Shown: positions 11,601 to 22,780 of the stretch, piece by piece
Numbering within the stretch: position 1 is the first letter of the stretch
How the letters are laid out: each line of letters begins with the position of its first letter
DNA from: Spinacia oleracea
Lineage: Eukaryota > Streptophyta > Magnoliopsida > Caryophyllales > Amaranthaceae
Direction of reading: 5' to 3'
Length of the DNA: 64,000 nt
Assembly (NCBI RefSeq): GCF_020520425.1
Contig: NC_079487.1
Coordinates: 106,364,141 to 106,428,140, forward strand
The notes under the pieces: generated by a model
What the model saw: only the letters and a program-made list of their open reading frames with translations
What the model was told of the DNA's origin: nothing
Database searches by the model: none
Position numbers and translations under genes: made by a program

Positions 11601-14600
11601 GCAGCTGTATTTGCAACAAGATAATAGATTTGCTGCTGTAAGTGCCTTGCAAGTGTTAGCTATATCAACAAAAGCTTATCGTGTCGAAAGCAAAGCATCT
11701 AGTGCCAGAGATTCGCTTCCTGTAAGTAATTCATTGCAAAGTTCAAAGTTATATGTGAAGCTTGTTCTGAAATATTATTTTTGAAGATTAAGAATAAATA
11801 TCTCTTGTTTGCACCTGCATTTGTATGAAGGGAATTTGTTAGCATTTCCGAATCATCTTCTTGCACTCACGTGTGAGGACACTACTGGAACTATGAACCC
11901 ACAGTACGGAGTACAAGACAATTATGGAGTGCAGCGAATGCTGGTAGGCATGAATGATGAGGGAATAAACTGATTTCAGCTGCTGCTTATCCTTCACTTG
12001 TTCCAGGGTGGCTAGCTGATTGCTTTTAGAATGTTCTGTTGAGTTCTGTGATGTGCCTTGAGAGAAATATTATCTATGATAATTAACCTATTAAATCGAA
12101 TTAACATGGAGTTAGAAGCGAGAAGAAATTTATTTCCATGGTTGTATCAAAGTATAAGATTTTGCATAGTGTGGAGAAGTGAATTTTCTTACCTGTCATA
12201 AGTACATAATACATAAAAGCCTAGGGAAGGTGTTTAGTGGAAACTTTTGTTTTAGGTTATAATCTAGAGATGAAATTTTCCCGCTAAAAGGATGAGATTT
12301 CTGCATATATTGTTCAAAGTTGATTCAAATACCTGCTATATCAATTTTATTTGACTTACTGGATCCAATCCTCTATTAATCTTCAAACTGAAGTTTGAGA
12401 AAGAGCAGCATTTTGTGTTTGATAAGTTGATAGTCTTGTTTAAGGTGAATGATTTTATTGTTGCTGATTTGGATGGAAACATTGTTTTATTACTGACATT
12501 AGAGCTGGACCCTTTCTGCTGGTATATTATGCTTCTTCGGTTCTTTAAACAATACTTCAAAAAATAAAAATGTAAAAAATTATAATACTGCTCCTGTCAT
12601 CTTGCGACTTTGTTAAGAATAGTGAACAAATACCTTCACTTATTTGCTGCCTTGTTCATCTGTCTCTGGGGGGGGGGGGAAATGAGTTGTTAAAATATTC
12701 TTATAGTTTCACTCTTTCACCTGTCCTCCCTCTGTTGGTAGGAAAATGGACCAAGTCCTGTGGATGGTGGAAAGCTGAATCCCAATTCTATAGTTTCACT
12801 ATTTGAGTCTCAGTGGAGCACTCTGCAGATGGTTGTGCTTAGAGAAATTCTTCAATCTGCTGTGCGAGCTGGTGATCCTCTTGCTGCGTGGAGTGCTGCT
12901 GCGCGTCTGTTGAGAAGCTACTACCCTCTTATTACACCAACTGGTCAAAATGGGCTTGCAACTGCTCTTACTAACTCAGCAGCACGGCTTCCTTCAGGGA
13001 CTCGCTCTGCGGACCCTGCTTTGCCTTTCATTAGGTAAATTCTGTCCATAAGTAGTTCATTTCACTTTTGCATGACAGAATTTGCATCTTTCAGATTCCT
13101 GTAAAACATGAAAAAAAACCCAGTTTTCAGAAGTGGTGCTTTTTTGTGGTTCTTAATCTGCTTAGTGATTTGATTATTGATTCCGTACTCCATTACTCCT
13201 AATTCCTAAAATAAGAAAATAAATCTCTGCAACAAGATTATTCCTTAATATTTTAAGCTGAATCAATCTTTGTGATACCATGAGTTATTTTGTTTTGTAA
13301 AATATTTGAGTTGCTTTTGTAAAAAATAGTAACCACAGTGATGGCAATCTCAGCAAACCATCCTATATTTTATTTTCCTGATGCTAATTTTATTCCGAAT
13401 TCTTCATTGGCTGCTTGTAGTACAAGCAGATTGGGGAACAAGTTAGGGGTTAGTCAGGGAGGTAGTACTATATATATAGGCAGCTGTAGAGAAGGAATGT
13501 TATGTTGAATATTGTTGAGGAATTTGGTTGAGCTTTTAAGAGCTCATTGGGAGAGAAATCAAGCCTCTCGAATGCTTGAATATTAGTTACTTGTGTTTTC
13601 AGTTTATTAATCAAATTTTCATTAGTTTCTTGATTTATGGTCTGTTATCTATGCTAATTCATAGCAAATGGTATCAGAGCAGTCGATTTAGGGAGATTAA
13701 ATACTGAATTTCAGTTTTTGAAAAAAGAAAAAAAGAAAAAAAGAATCTGCAATGGAGTTCGCTGGTGAGTGTGTAACACATCGAATGCAAGCATGGATAG
13801 GGGAGGATTTTGCCTACATCACAAGAAAAAGAGGTCAAGGAATTCCAGATCCGGAAGAGGAGCGGAAAATCCGGAGAGAGCTTCAACTTCCAGAGTTCAA
13901 TGGAGTTAATCCCGAGGGTTGGATCCTGGAATTGGAGGATACATTTCATTTTTTCCGGCTTAATGAGGAGGCGAAGTTAAAGGCTGCCATTATAATACTT
14001 GACGGAGACGCGCTACAGTGGTTCCAATGGGAACATCAGCGGTGGCCGTTTAATGACTGGCATGAATTGAAGAGCCAGGTGGTGCGACGCTTTGGTTTTT
14101 CACGACAAACTCCGAAAAAGCTCAACGGCAAGGCAGAACACCATAATTTCTCCTCGAGTCAAGTCTGTGGTGGACTACCAATTTTTATAGAAGCTATGGT
14201 CGGCAGTCAAGGCAATTATCATTCACCGTCTGAGAACCATAAAAAGGAGGCCAAGCCAATAGATTTGATGGAGGAAGAAAGAGAGGTGGTGAGTATGAGT
14301 GAGGTTCATTTAACAACCATTGACTTTCAAACTTCATGTGAGAAAGAGTCCGGTAGCCTACTTACAATGGAGTCTTTGGCTATACCAGGTAGTACGTTAC
14401 TGGCGAAGGCGACGCTAGTAACATCAGATCTGGAGGAAATAAGGTATGGAGGAACAGGTGGAGGGAACTTTTTTGGTGGGTTTAATGGTGGAGGTCGAGT
14501 TGGGTGCGAATTTGTTGGTAGTCTGGCGGAGGAAGTGGTGGGAGGACATGTTGATGGACGGAAAAACATTCTCATCGGCAACGACCATAGTGATGGAGGA

Positions 14601-17600
14601 ATATTCGAGAAAGGAGGAGCCGGAGGTAGTGGTTCCGGCGGTGGTCCTGGCCTTTTGGCCGGCAATTGTAAGATTGGTGGTCGAATTCCAACCTACGGTG
14701 GACTGATTAGGGAAGATTATGGATTCTTCAAAGGTGGATCTGAAGCTAGTGGCTCCTTTGGAGATCTGTGTTTCGCCGGCAGAGTTGTGGGTGGTGATTC
14801 TGGTGTTTTAACCGGCGGAGAAGAGGAGTTTGTCGAGGGTCACACCGATTCGAGTGCAACTGGTGATGGCCCGAGCAACGACGTAGAGCAACCAGTAGGT
14901 GGTGCTGTGCACCAGCAGCTTCAAGAAATCTTTCAGAAGATTCCAGAAATGGAGATTAGAAAAAAAGCGTATGGGAGAAGATATGCTGAGTCATTGAACA
15001 GCTTGACGAGGAAGCTAAATGTAGCTGATGCAATTAGTAAGGGCAATGTTGTAATTACTCAAGAAAGGCACTGCCAGGCCCAAATTTCTGATCCCACTTT
15101 CTCTCCTCTACATCTACCTAATCAACCCAACCCAGTTCTAGAGGTCAACACTCCTTCTAACTTCAAGTTTAGACCAACTAGTATAGGACACGTTTCTGGG
15201 CCACCAGACTTAAATCTCAGCCCAATCATCTTTAAACCCATTCTTTTTCCCAACTTGTCTAGCCCACAAACTCCCAATTTTCTGATTTTTTCTTCCACAT
15301 CTAAATTCACTTCTTTAGTACAAGTTTCTACACCCAAACCATTCAGCCCTTCTCTTTTTAATTTCCTCAACCCACAGCCTTTCCATCTCACTTCAGAAAA
15401 TTCCAACTTCAACCAATTTTTACTTCCACCCTATGACAACTCCAAGGCTAACTTTTTCTTAGCTACACCACCAAAGGAAGTACAAGTACTCACCAATGAG
15501 GAGCTTGAACGCCAGTGGAAGCCGGGCATCAATTTTCACACGGACATTGCTAATTGTTGCCAAGGCCGGGAATTTTGTGCTGATTACTATCCACCTTGAG
15601 GACAAGGTGGAAGTTTGGGGGGCCGGTAATGCAATGAACTGATATTATGGAGGGGTACTTTAGGAAATAGCTATTTAAGTTAGTACAAGCAGATTGGGGA
15701 ACAAGTTAGGGGTTAGTCAGGGAGGTAGTACTATATATATAGGCAGCTGTAGAGAAGGAATGTTATGTTGAATATTGTTGAGGAATTTGGTTGAGCTTTT
15801 AAGAGCTCATTGGGAGAGAAATCAAGCCTCTCGAATGCTTGAATATTAGTTACTTGTGTTTTCAGTTTATTAATCAAATTTTCATTAGTTTCTTGATTTA
15901 TGGTCTGTTATCTATGCTAATTCATAGCAAGCTTTGTACTATATAGTTAATACTGTACGGTTTTTCTTAATGCTAATCTCCACAAAATTGCTTAGTTACT
16001 GTTGCTTCTTCTGTCCTGTTTTCATTTACAGAAACTTCTCTAGCAGGTTTTTAGCATCTTATATTGGGATAGGCTACATTCTATTTTAGCTTTAGGGGGA
16101 CGTGTTCATTGTAAGTTATCATTATTTATCTCAATTTTCACAAATGCCTCATCTCAAGTTGAGTGAAGAATCATTATTCTAAAATCTAAGTATAATATGA
16201 TATGGCCGGTACTATGAGCAATAATCTCAAGTTGAGTGAAGAATTCTTGTTCTAAATCTGTAAGATATGGCCGGTACTATGAGCAATAATTATAATGGTA
16301 ATAACCTATCTGTATTAGCTTGAGATTATTGCTTTCCAGTGATAGCAATACTTACGATATCTATCTGTATCTAATAAATATTTCAGCTAAAAGTGATAAA
16401 GGTTTGTTTTGTGTGTTGTTCAGGTTACATTCTTTTCCTATCAGTCCACCTGAGATGGATATTGTGAAGCGCAATTCTGGAAAAGAAGATTGGTGGGCGG
16501 GTTCTGCTCCTTCAGGGCCTTTTATTTACACCCCATTTAGCAAAGGAGATACTGATAATAACAGTAAGCAAGAGCTGATTTGGGTTGTTGGTGAACCAGT
16601 TCAGGTTCTAGTTGAATTGGCCAACCCGTGTGGTTTTGATTTGGTTGTCGATAGTATATATCTCTCAGTTCCTACTGGGAACTTTGATGCTTTCCCCATC
16701 AGTGTGACTCTTACCTCCAATTCGTCGAAAGTTATTGCATTATCTGGAATTCCAACATCTGTGGGCCCCATTACAGTTCCAGGATGCATTGTCCACTGCT
16801 TTGGTGTTATCACTGAACATCTTTTTAGAGATGTTGACAACCTGCTGCTTGGTGCAGCGCAAGGGCTTGTTCTGTCTGATCCTTTCCGTAGCAGTGGCTC
16901 CGCAACTTTGAGAAATGTATCAGTTCCAAACGTTTCTGTGGTTTCGTCACTCCCATTGCTTGTCTCACATGTAGTTGGTGGTGATGGCGCTGTTATTCTA
17001 TATGAAGGTGAAATTCGTGATGTGTGTATAAGTCTGGCCAATGCAGGAACAGTTCCAGTTGAACAAGCACATATATCATTGTCTGGAAAAAACCAAGATG
17101 CTGTTATTTCAATTGCGTATGAAAATTTAAAATCTGCCCTTCCACTTAAACCAGGTGCAGAGATTACTTTACCTGTGACCATCAGAGCCTGGCAACATAC
17201 CACCGTGGACTTTGATACTGCTGCAGGGAGGTCTGGGGGTTTAGGACGACAATCAAAAGATGGAACCAGCCCGATGTTAATGATTCATTACGCAGGTACT
17301 TCTAATATCTTGATTTTTGTAGGCATATGAGTTCTAAAATAAAGATTTGTTAGCAGTTTAGCACTGAACTCTACCTATATTATCCAAATGTCTCCTGTTA
17401 GTGGTATCTGGTATGTAATACTTTGGAGAAATAAGCTACATTAATGTACCTAAGGGTTATTTGTTTTCAGTTACTTCTTAGGCCAATTATTTCCATAAGA
17501 AAAATGAGAAGTTATCCATCTCTTTCTCTCCTACTTTATTGGTCTCATTCGCATCTTGTTCTCCGTTATGATTTAAAATAAAAAAAAATCTCTACATGTT

Positions 17601-20249
17601 CATGATCAACAAAGCTCTTTTTCATCCATATTTCTCTCTTGCTTAATTTCTGTCTTTTACATAAATTACTGAAAATGTGTGATCAAACATCGACTACTAC
17701 ATTCTCCCTCCGTCCTACAAAATACTTCCCACTTTGACTTTTTACACCATTTGGATATTTATTTTGACTATAGTTTTCTAATTAGAAGTATAAACTAAGT
17801 ATATTATTTTAAAAATATTGCAGGGTTAGTCTCAATGTATATTTTCAAAATATCATCTTTTAAATAATTCTGCTAATAAATAATTAATGATCTCAATTCT
17901 CAACAACTAAAGTCGTGTTTTGGAAAACGTGCCCAAATGAAATGGGAAGCTTTTTGTGGGATAGAGGGAGTGTTAAATATTTAAATTGGGTATGCATAAT
18001 TGAATATATAAGTATAATTATACTTAACAATTTGCATGTTTTTTAATGTTGCATGATCAATGATTGATCGTGCTTATTCTAGGAACCAAGTTTGTGGTTG
18101 ATCATCTTTGTTCTCAACTACGAAGCCTTTTCTTTTTCTTATTTTTAGCTACATGGTCTATATCAAACCTTGATGAATGTCTTTTTGTTCACGAAGATGG
18201 TTGCATTTAGCCCGTAGAATTCTTTCTATAGTGGTGGATACACAACTAATTAGTGGATGGTCATCTTGTAGTTCATGGCTCTTTTACTTCTTCATAGTTA
18301 TAGATGGTTACACCATTGCCTAGACAATGCATAACCTTAACCTCTAATTATTTTTCCTGTTGTAACTTTGATGGCTGATTCACATTGTTATTAGTTTCTG
18401 CCTTTTTCTGTGTATAGTTGTTCATGTTGACTGATTACGGACATATGTCGGCCAATTTTTATATAAACGAAGTTCTGCAGCAGGGTATATGTTACTTAGA
18501 CTCTTCATTTCATTTCAAGTACCTGCTCTGAATACTCGATACTCTGACATTAATATGAATTCTTGGCGCCACATGTTGGACTTAAAAATGCAAATTTTCT
18601 ATCAATGGCCAAAGTCTGTTCCTTAAGAACATACCTGTTTCCAACACTAGTAGGCGACTTTTGACTCATGAAATGTTTTCACAGCATTGTATGTCAAGAA
18701 TCTCCTTCTACTCTCCATCTTAGATTTTCTACCAAATTCTTGGAAAATAAGTGTACACCAGCCACAAGCTGCTATATCTCTCTTTCAGTTTCTCCCTTCT
18801 CCCTTCATGTTAATGTTATAAAGATCAGATAAATTTATTAATTCCTTGTACAAATGGATCTCTTTTTGCCAGGGCCCTTGGGAAGTAATGCAGAGTCTAC
18901 AGCAGAAAATACCATTTTACCCCCGGGAAGACGCTTGGTTGTACCTTTAAATGTCTGTGTTTCACAGGGATTATCTTTTGTGAAGGCTCGTATGTTGTCA
19001 ATGGAGATTCCTGCTAATGTTGGTGAAAACCTTCCTAAACCACCACCTCTATTGGACAATGTTACAGAGTCATCTTCAGGTTCTAATAGAATTGAAAGAT
19101 TGGTGAAAAAGGATCCATACAGGGGCACATGGGGATTACGCTTCCTTGAACTTGAGTTATCTAATCCTACTGATGTCGTGTTTGATATTAGTGTTTCCGT
19201 CCAACTAGAAAATACCACTAACGAGGACAATTCTACTGACCAAGAACCTGCTGAGTATGGCTATCCAAAAACCACTATTGACAGGGATTCCTCTGCTAGA
19301 GTGCTGATACCATTAGAACATTTTAAGTTGCCTGTTCTTGATGCCTCCTTTTTTATAAAGGAGCCTTTGGTTGATGGAACTTCCAGTGGTAGAAATTCAA
19401 GCTTTTCAGAGAAGCATGCTAAAGCTGAGTTAAATGCTTGTATAAAGAACTTGATATCCAGAATCAAAGTCCGATGGGAATCAGGGAGGAACAACACTGG
19501 AGAATTGAACATTAAGGATGCAATGCGGGCCGCCCTTCAAACATCTGTTATGGATGTGCTACTCCCGGATCCCTTGACTTTTGCCTTCCGGCTTGCTCGG
19601 GATGGTTTAGAAGATGATCTTCAGAGTTCTGCAACGGAGGAGGGTTCAGTGTTAGCACATGATATGACTCCTATGGAAGTTCTGGTTCGAAATAATACCA
19701 AGGAATTGATCAAGATGAATCTCAGCATTACATGCAGAGACGTTGCTGGTGAGAACTGTCTTGAGGGTCCCAACGCTACTGTACTGTGGGCTGGTAAGTA
19801 GAACTTTCGAACATTTCTTCTGTAAATTTCCTTCTTGTTGTGTATTGTGGGCTGATAAGTTGAACTTTGGGAAAATCTTAACTATTCATATAACAAAAGC
19901 TTTTTCTTTTTTACTGAAATGAAAAGTAAAACAAAAGGGTGATTTTGTGCGAACTAGTATTTTACTCAAATTTCCGATAACCTTTGACATCAGTGAATAA
20001 TTCTCATCTTTTTGCACCATTTATGTAGGTGTTCTCTCTGGAATCACTTTGGAAGTACCCCCGCTTCAGGAAATTAAGCACCCATTTTCATTGTATTTCC
20101 TAGTACCTGGTGAATACTCCTTAGTTGCTGGCTCGGTGATCAACGATGCCAACGAGATCCTTAGGGCACGGGCAAGAAGCGATTCACCCACTGAACCCAT
20201 CTTCTGCCAGGGACCTCCTGTTCACGTTCGTGTTTGTGGAGCTCCATGA
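5688..20249 (+). CDS. TRS120: TRS120 / TRAPPC9, TRAPPII tethering complex subunit
   Basis: Orthologue of Arabidopsis TRS120 (VAN4), a TRAPPII-specific subunit that acts at the trans-Golgi network and cell plate and is needed for cytokinesis and polarised secretion. Exons: 5688-6098, 8523-8729, 8842-9024, 9562-9671, 10650-10709, 11436-11721, 12742-13034, 16424-17295, 18873-19793, 20029-20249. All introns are GT..AG, phases fit, and the sum is 3564 bp (1187 aa plus stop), the full family length. Diagnostic stretches are MEPDVSIES, FILGGSPPSPWEDFQSNRK, DIAASLLMEFEKWVL, RDVAGENCLEGP and the C-terminal FCQGPPVHVRVCGAP. The frame is open 20 codons upstream to an ATG at 5628, but 5688 is the conserved start. 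Intron 1 (2.4 kb) holds a MITE and a 14-G run (7010-7023). Intron 6 holds a 12-G run (12668-12679). Intron 7 (3.4 kb) holds an LTR element and intron 8 a Stowaway MITE. The coding sequence is intact. Confidence 0.96.
7313..7642. mobile_element. MITE in TRS120 intron 1, perfect 14-bp TIR
   Basis: The 330-bp segment begins GACTCCGTTTGTTT and ends with the exact reverse complement AAACAAACGGAGTC. The inner parts are also partly complementary (GAAAACATTTTAATTGG-like against the TTTTCTATTC side). There is no coding frame. A clear target duplication was not found, so the superfamily is unassigned. Confidence 0.65.
13418..13667 (+). repeat. 5' LTR of gag-only element
   Basis: It is identical over 250 bp to the copy at 15681-15930. 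It contains a TATATATATA promoter-like run and ends TTCATAGCAA directly before the primer-binding site at 13669. Confidence 0.85.
13752..15599 (+). CDS. gag-like protein of non-autonomous LTR element (615 aa)
   Basis: A single open frame starts at ATG 13752, 71 bp after the primer-binding site. Residues about 25-125 resemble the Ty3/Gypsy gag core: ELQLPEFNGVNPEGWILELE, an FFRLNEEAKLKAA-type helix, GDALQWFQWEHQRWPFNDW, then a VVRRFGF segment. The centre (about residues 220-400) is very rich in glycine and valine (GGGNFFGGFNGGGRVG style). The C-terminal third is Pro/Ser/Asn-rich, with no zinc knuckle and no enzymatic motif. Bases after the stop (GACAAGGTGGAAGTTTGG) resemble the tail found after integrase in Gypsy elements. 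This suggests that a gag start and an element 3' end were joined around foreign or deleted sequence. Its role would be capsid formation in trans-mobilised particles; that is inferred. Confidence 0.7.
   Translation: MEFAGECVTHRMQAWIGEDFAYITRKRGQGIPDPEEERKIRRELQLPEFNGVNPEGWILELEDTFHFFRLNEEAKLKAAIIILDGDALQWFQWEHQRWPFNDWHELKSQVVRRFGFSRQTPKKLNGKAEHHNFSSSQVCGGLPIFIEAMVGSQGNYHSPSENHKKEAKPIDLMEEEREVVSMSEVHLTTIDFQTSCEKESGSLLTMESLAIPGSTLLAKATLVTSDLEEIRYGGTGGGNFFGGFNGGGRVGCEFVGSLAEEVVGGHVDGRKNILIGNDHSDGGIFEKGGAGGSGSGGGPGLLAGNCKIGGRIPTYGGLIREDYGFFKGGSEASGSFGDLCFAGRVVGGDSGVLTGGEEEFVEGHTDSSATGDGPSNDVEQPVGGAVHQQLQEIFQKIPEMEIRKKAYGRRYAESLNSLTRKLNVADAISKGNVVITQERHCQAQISDPTFSPLHLPNQPNPVLEVNTPSNFKFRPTSIGHVSGPPDLNLSPIIFKPILFPNLSSPQTPNFLIFSSTSKFTSLVQVSTPKPFSPSLFNFLNPQPFHLTSENSNFNQFLLPPYDNSKANFFLATPPKEVQVLTNEELERQWKPGINFHTDIANCCQGREFCADYYPP
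15681..15930 (+). repeat. 3' LTR of gag-only element
   Basis: This is the second 250-bp repeat with no visible difference from the left copy, which implies a recent insertion or recent gene conversion. GCTTT follows. Confidence 0.85.
16153..16290. repeat. two-unit tandem duplication in TRS120 intron 7
   Basis: Unit 1 (16153-16225, 73 bp) and unit 2 (16226-16290, 65 bp) both begin CTCAAGTTGAGTGAAGAAT and end ATATGGCCGGTACTATGAGC plus AATAAT. They differ by a small internal deletion and point changes. The repeat sits between the LTR element and exon 8. Confidence 0.85.
17704..17970. mobile_element. Stowaway-type MITE in TRS120 intron 8
   Basis: It starts CTCCCTCCGTCCTACAAAA and ends CTTTTTGTGGGATAGAGGGAG, imperfect inverted termini of the CTCCCTCCGT class. 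It is 267 bp and non-coding. The flanking TA duplication has decayed, so the copy is old. Confidence 0.75.
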
Positions 20250-20980
20250 TTGGTGGTTTGCTGAAATCAAATTTCCAGTTATTAGTCAGAGATTAGCCAG
20301 TTTTTAATATATCAGAGTTGAAAACATCTGCAGCTTCCGGCACGTAAGTGTTTCTTCTGCAAAATTCATTTAAGAGTTTTTGTGCACCCTAAATGCCTAA
20401 TTTCTCTATCCTAGGGGTCGGAACTTTAGGTGGATTAGCTATTGGTGTGAAACCTATTGGGTTGTATACTTGTATCATTATTATTATGATTTGAATTCTG
20501 GAAATTTTTGGGTAAATTCTATTTATTAGTCTGTATTCCATCATTAAAGTGAATTGTTTTGTTGTTGGATCGCATTCCGTAGGACTCATACACGTCTAAG
20601 TAGATTATGGAAGTTCAGGTACCCGTTACTGGAAAATGATGATAAATGAGTTCCATTGCCAAAATATAAGACCACAATGATTAAAGATGTAAGAATATCA
20701 TGTATTCTGAAACTCAGATCTCAAATGTTCAAAATTTTGCATCTGAAATATTTATCACAAATGTGAATACAAGTATATTGTGTAGTTTGCACTGTGGTCA
20801 AAATACGAGTATTGTATTTCATTAGAAGAAAACATTGCAGTATTTGTAAATACTTCCTAAATATTTATTATCAAACCAAAAAAACAAGTTAGTCACAATT
20901 GAATTTGTCAATCACTTTAATTATTATTTTTCCTTTTTCATCAAGAAAGTCTTAAAGAATGAGTTGTGTGTGAGTTTTGT
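20250..20980. other. 3' flank of TRS120, no gene seen
   Basis: This is AT-rich sequence holding the TRS120 3' UTR (length not determined; no canonical AATAAA was assigned). No coding frame or repeat was recognised. Confidence 0.5.
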
Positions 20981-20988
20981 ATTTTAAC

Positions 20989-21713
20989 TAGACCTGTCAA
21001 CGGGTTAGGGGCCCATTAAAAGCCAAATCCTTTTATTTTTATAAATGGGCTGGGCTTTTAAATTGGTTTAACTATTAATGGATTCATAAAGGGCTGGGTT
21101 ATGTTTTAAAAAAGATTAATCCTATATTCCTATCACCTTCACTTTCTCATCTCTCTCTCCTCCTTCCTCACCTCCCTTCTGCCTCACTCACCCTATAATT
21201 TATGGATTTCATTTCATTTGATTTTTTTATTATTATTATTTCGTTTGGTGTAAATTAAGTTGTGATTAGGAGAGTAAATTTTGCATTTTGCTGTCACGAA
21301 ATGTCTTGAGGAAATATTTACGAGTGTGATGTTGATGTAAAGCTAGATATTACCTTACTGAATTATGTTTTGAGCAGCATAAACAGAAGAGAAATGGCTG
21401 CATTCATGAAGTATATATAATTGTTTTGTAAGTTGGTTATGATTCTCGTTTAGAAATATAGGAATTTGATTTGTTTTAAAAAACAAAGTAAAGCGCAAAT
21501 TTGAATCGAATTAGAGAATCGAAGACAAGATTGATTACCTGTAGATTGAATTGAACCAAATTGACACTAAGGTTCACGGTTTTAAACGGGCTGGGCTGGA
21601 CTGGACAGGCTAGACGGGTGTCAACCCGGCCCAGCCATTTTAAAATCTTGTACAATGGGGCTCAACCTGTTCCATTTTACTTCAGCCCTTACCCGACCCG
21701 TTGAACAAGTCTA
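20989..21713. mobile_element. non-autonomous hAT element with perfect 8-bp TSD
   Basis: This is a 725-bp element with termini TAGACCTGTCAACGGGT and ACCCGTTGAACAAGTCTA (inverted, one gap). It is flanked by the perfect 8-bp duplication attttaac (20981-20988 and 21714-21721). GGCTGGGCTGG-type subterminal motifs occur at both ends. There is no transposase frame. Confidence 0.85.
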
Positions 21714-21721
21714 ATTTTAAC

Positions 21722-22521
21722 CTATAAAGAAAAATGTCACCACTGTAAGACTCTTTTCTATTGGACTTTTTTCAGATAAAATAAGTTCAGTTAAGTTCAA
21801 ATAAGTTATACCAAGTATAAGTTTAGTGCATTACTTCTCATGGTTAGAGGAAAACAATTTTCCGTATGAAAGCTTCTCTAATGTCATTTTCAATTAGTTA
21901 TTTGATGAATGTTGTCCAAAACATCATCAAGGACAAAAGGTGAGAAAATTACTTGTAAAGAAAACATACTGAACACAGAGTTCAACTCTTGGGTAGATAA
22001 AAAGTTTAGTAAAGAACAAAAATGTGTCAGTGGGGAGTCGAAATCGGGCCTATTGCTTTGAAGGCAATTTTTTTTTTTTAAAAAGTAAATTAATCCAAGG
22101 TTTAAGCCCAAATTCATTTGATGGGGCCCTAATTGGGCTGATAGGACGACAATCAGTTATAATTTGCCAAATGCTAAGGCCCGATTTGGATGTCTATATT
22201 TGTAACATCAAATCAAAAGACATGGAAATATTCTCTCATGCCATACAAAGAGTCATCAACATCAATCAACAGCAAAATAAGGTAAAGAAAATAGGATTCT
22301 AACATTTATAGACCTTTTTTTTTACCAATTCTTTTCATAGAAAAAAAAAAGTGTGTGACATCACATAAAATGGCAAAAGGTGAACCAAATAAATTCATAC
22401 AAACCCATAATATCAGGAAAGTAACTTTCACTATTCAAAGTTCAAAAATTAATTTAGGCACATCCACTATGAGAGCACAATTTAGTTTTATCACTTAATT
22501 TGCTCTACTCACAATCTCACA
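21722..22521. other. intergenic, nothing recognised
   Basis: AT-rich sequence. Short open frames here show no family features. Confidence 0.4.
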
Positions 22522-22523
22522 TA

Positions 22524-22778
22524 CTACCTCCGTTTCTAAAAGTTCTTTACGTTTTGAAAGATGTGTCTAAAGTATAAAAACTTTGACCGTAAATTCTCAT
22601 TGTTATATACATCAAAAAGTTACATGTAAGATCTTGTCAGATTGGTCTCGGTGTGTATTTTTAGAATATCAAATTTTTATAATTTTTTCACATACGAAAT
22701 TGGATATATTAGTAGTTAAATATTGCATTGGAGTTCATGCAAATAGTAACTGTAAAGATTTTTTTGAAACGGAGGAAG
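22524..22778. mobile_element. Stowaway-like MITE, family A copy 1
   Basis: The 255-bp element starts CTACCTCCGTTTCTAAAA and ends TTTTTGAAACGGAGGAAG, with TA on both sides (22522-22523, 22779-22780). Its inner right arm AATAGTAACTGTAAAGAT is shared with the copy at 36497-36754. Confidence 0.8.
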
Positions 22779-22780
22779 TA

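Larger units (their letters stand above)
13418..15930 (+). mobile_element. non-autonomous LTR retrotransposon (gag-only) in TRS120 intron 7
   Basis: Two 250-bp direct repeats (13418-13667 and 15681-15930) appear identical base for base and bracket a 2.0 kb interior. Just inside the left repeat is TGGTATCAGAGC (13669-13680), complementary to the 3' end of initiator tRNA-Met, a primer-binding site. A G-rich polypurine-like tract GTTTGGGGGGCC lies at 15613-15624. The interior encodes one gag-like ORF; no protease, reverse transcriptase, RNase H or integrase is present. Flanks show GCTTG (13413-13417) and GCTTT (15931-15935), an imperfect target duplication. The repeats do not start and end TG..CA, and the G-rich tract lies 55 bp before the right repeat. 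The left LTR may therefore lack its first 40-50 bp. It is in the same orientation as TRS120. Confidence 0.85.

Noticed and set aside
14327..14706. Pro-rich minus-strand frame and a second plus-strand frame inside the gag-like ORF
   Set aside because: They are reading-frame shadows of the Gly-rich segment of the 615-codon ORF.
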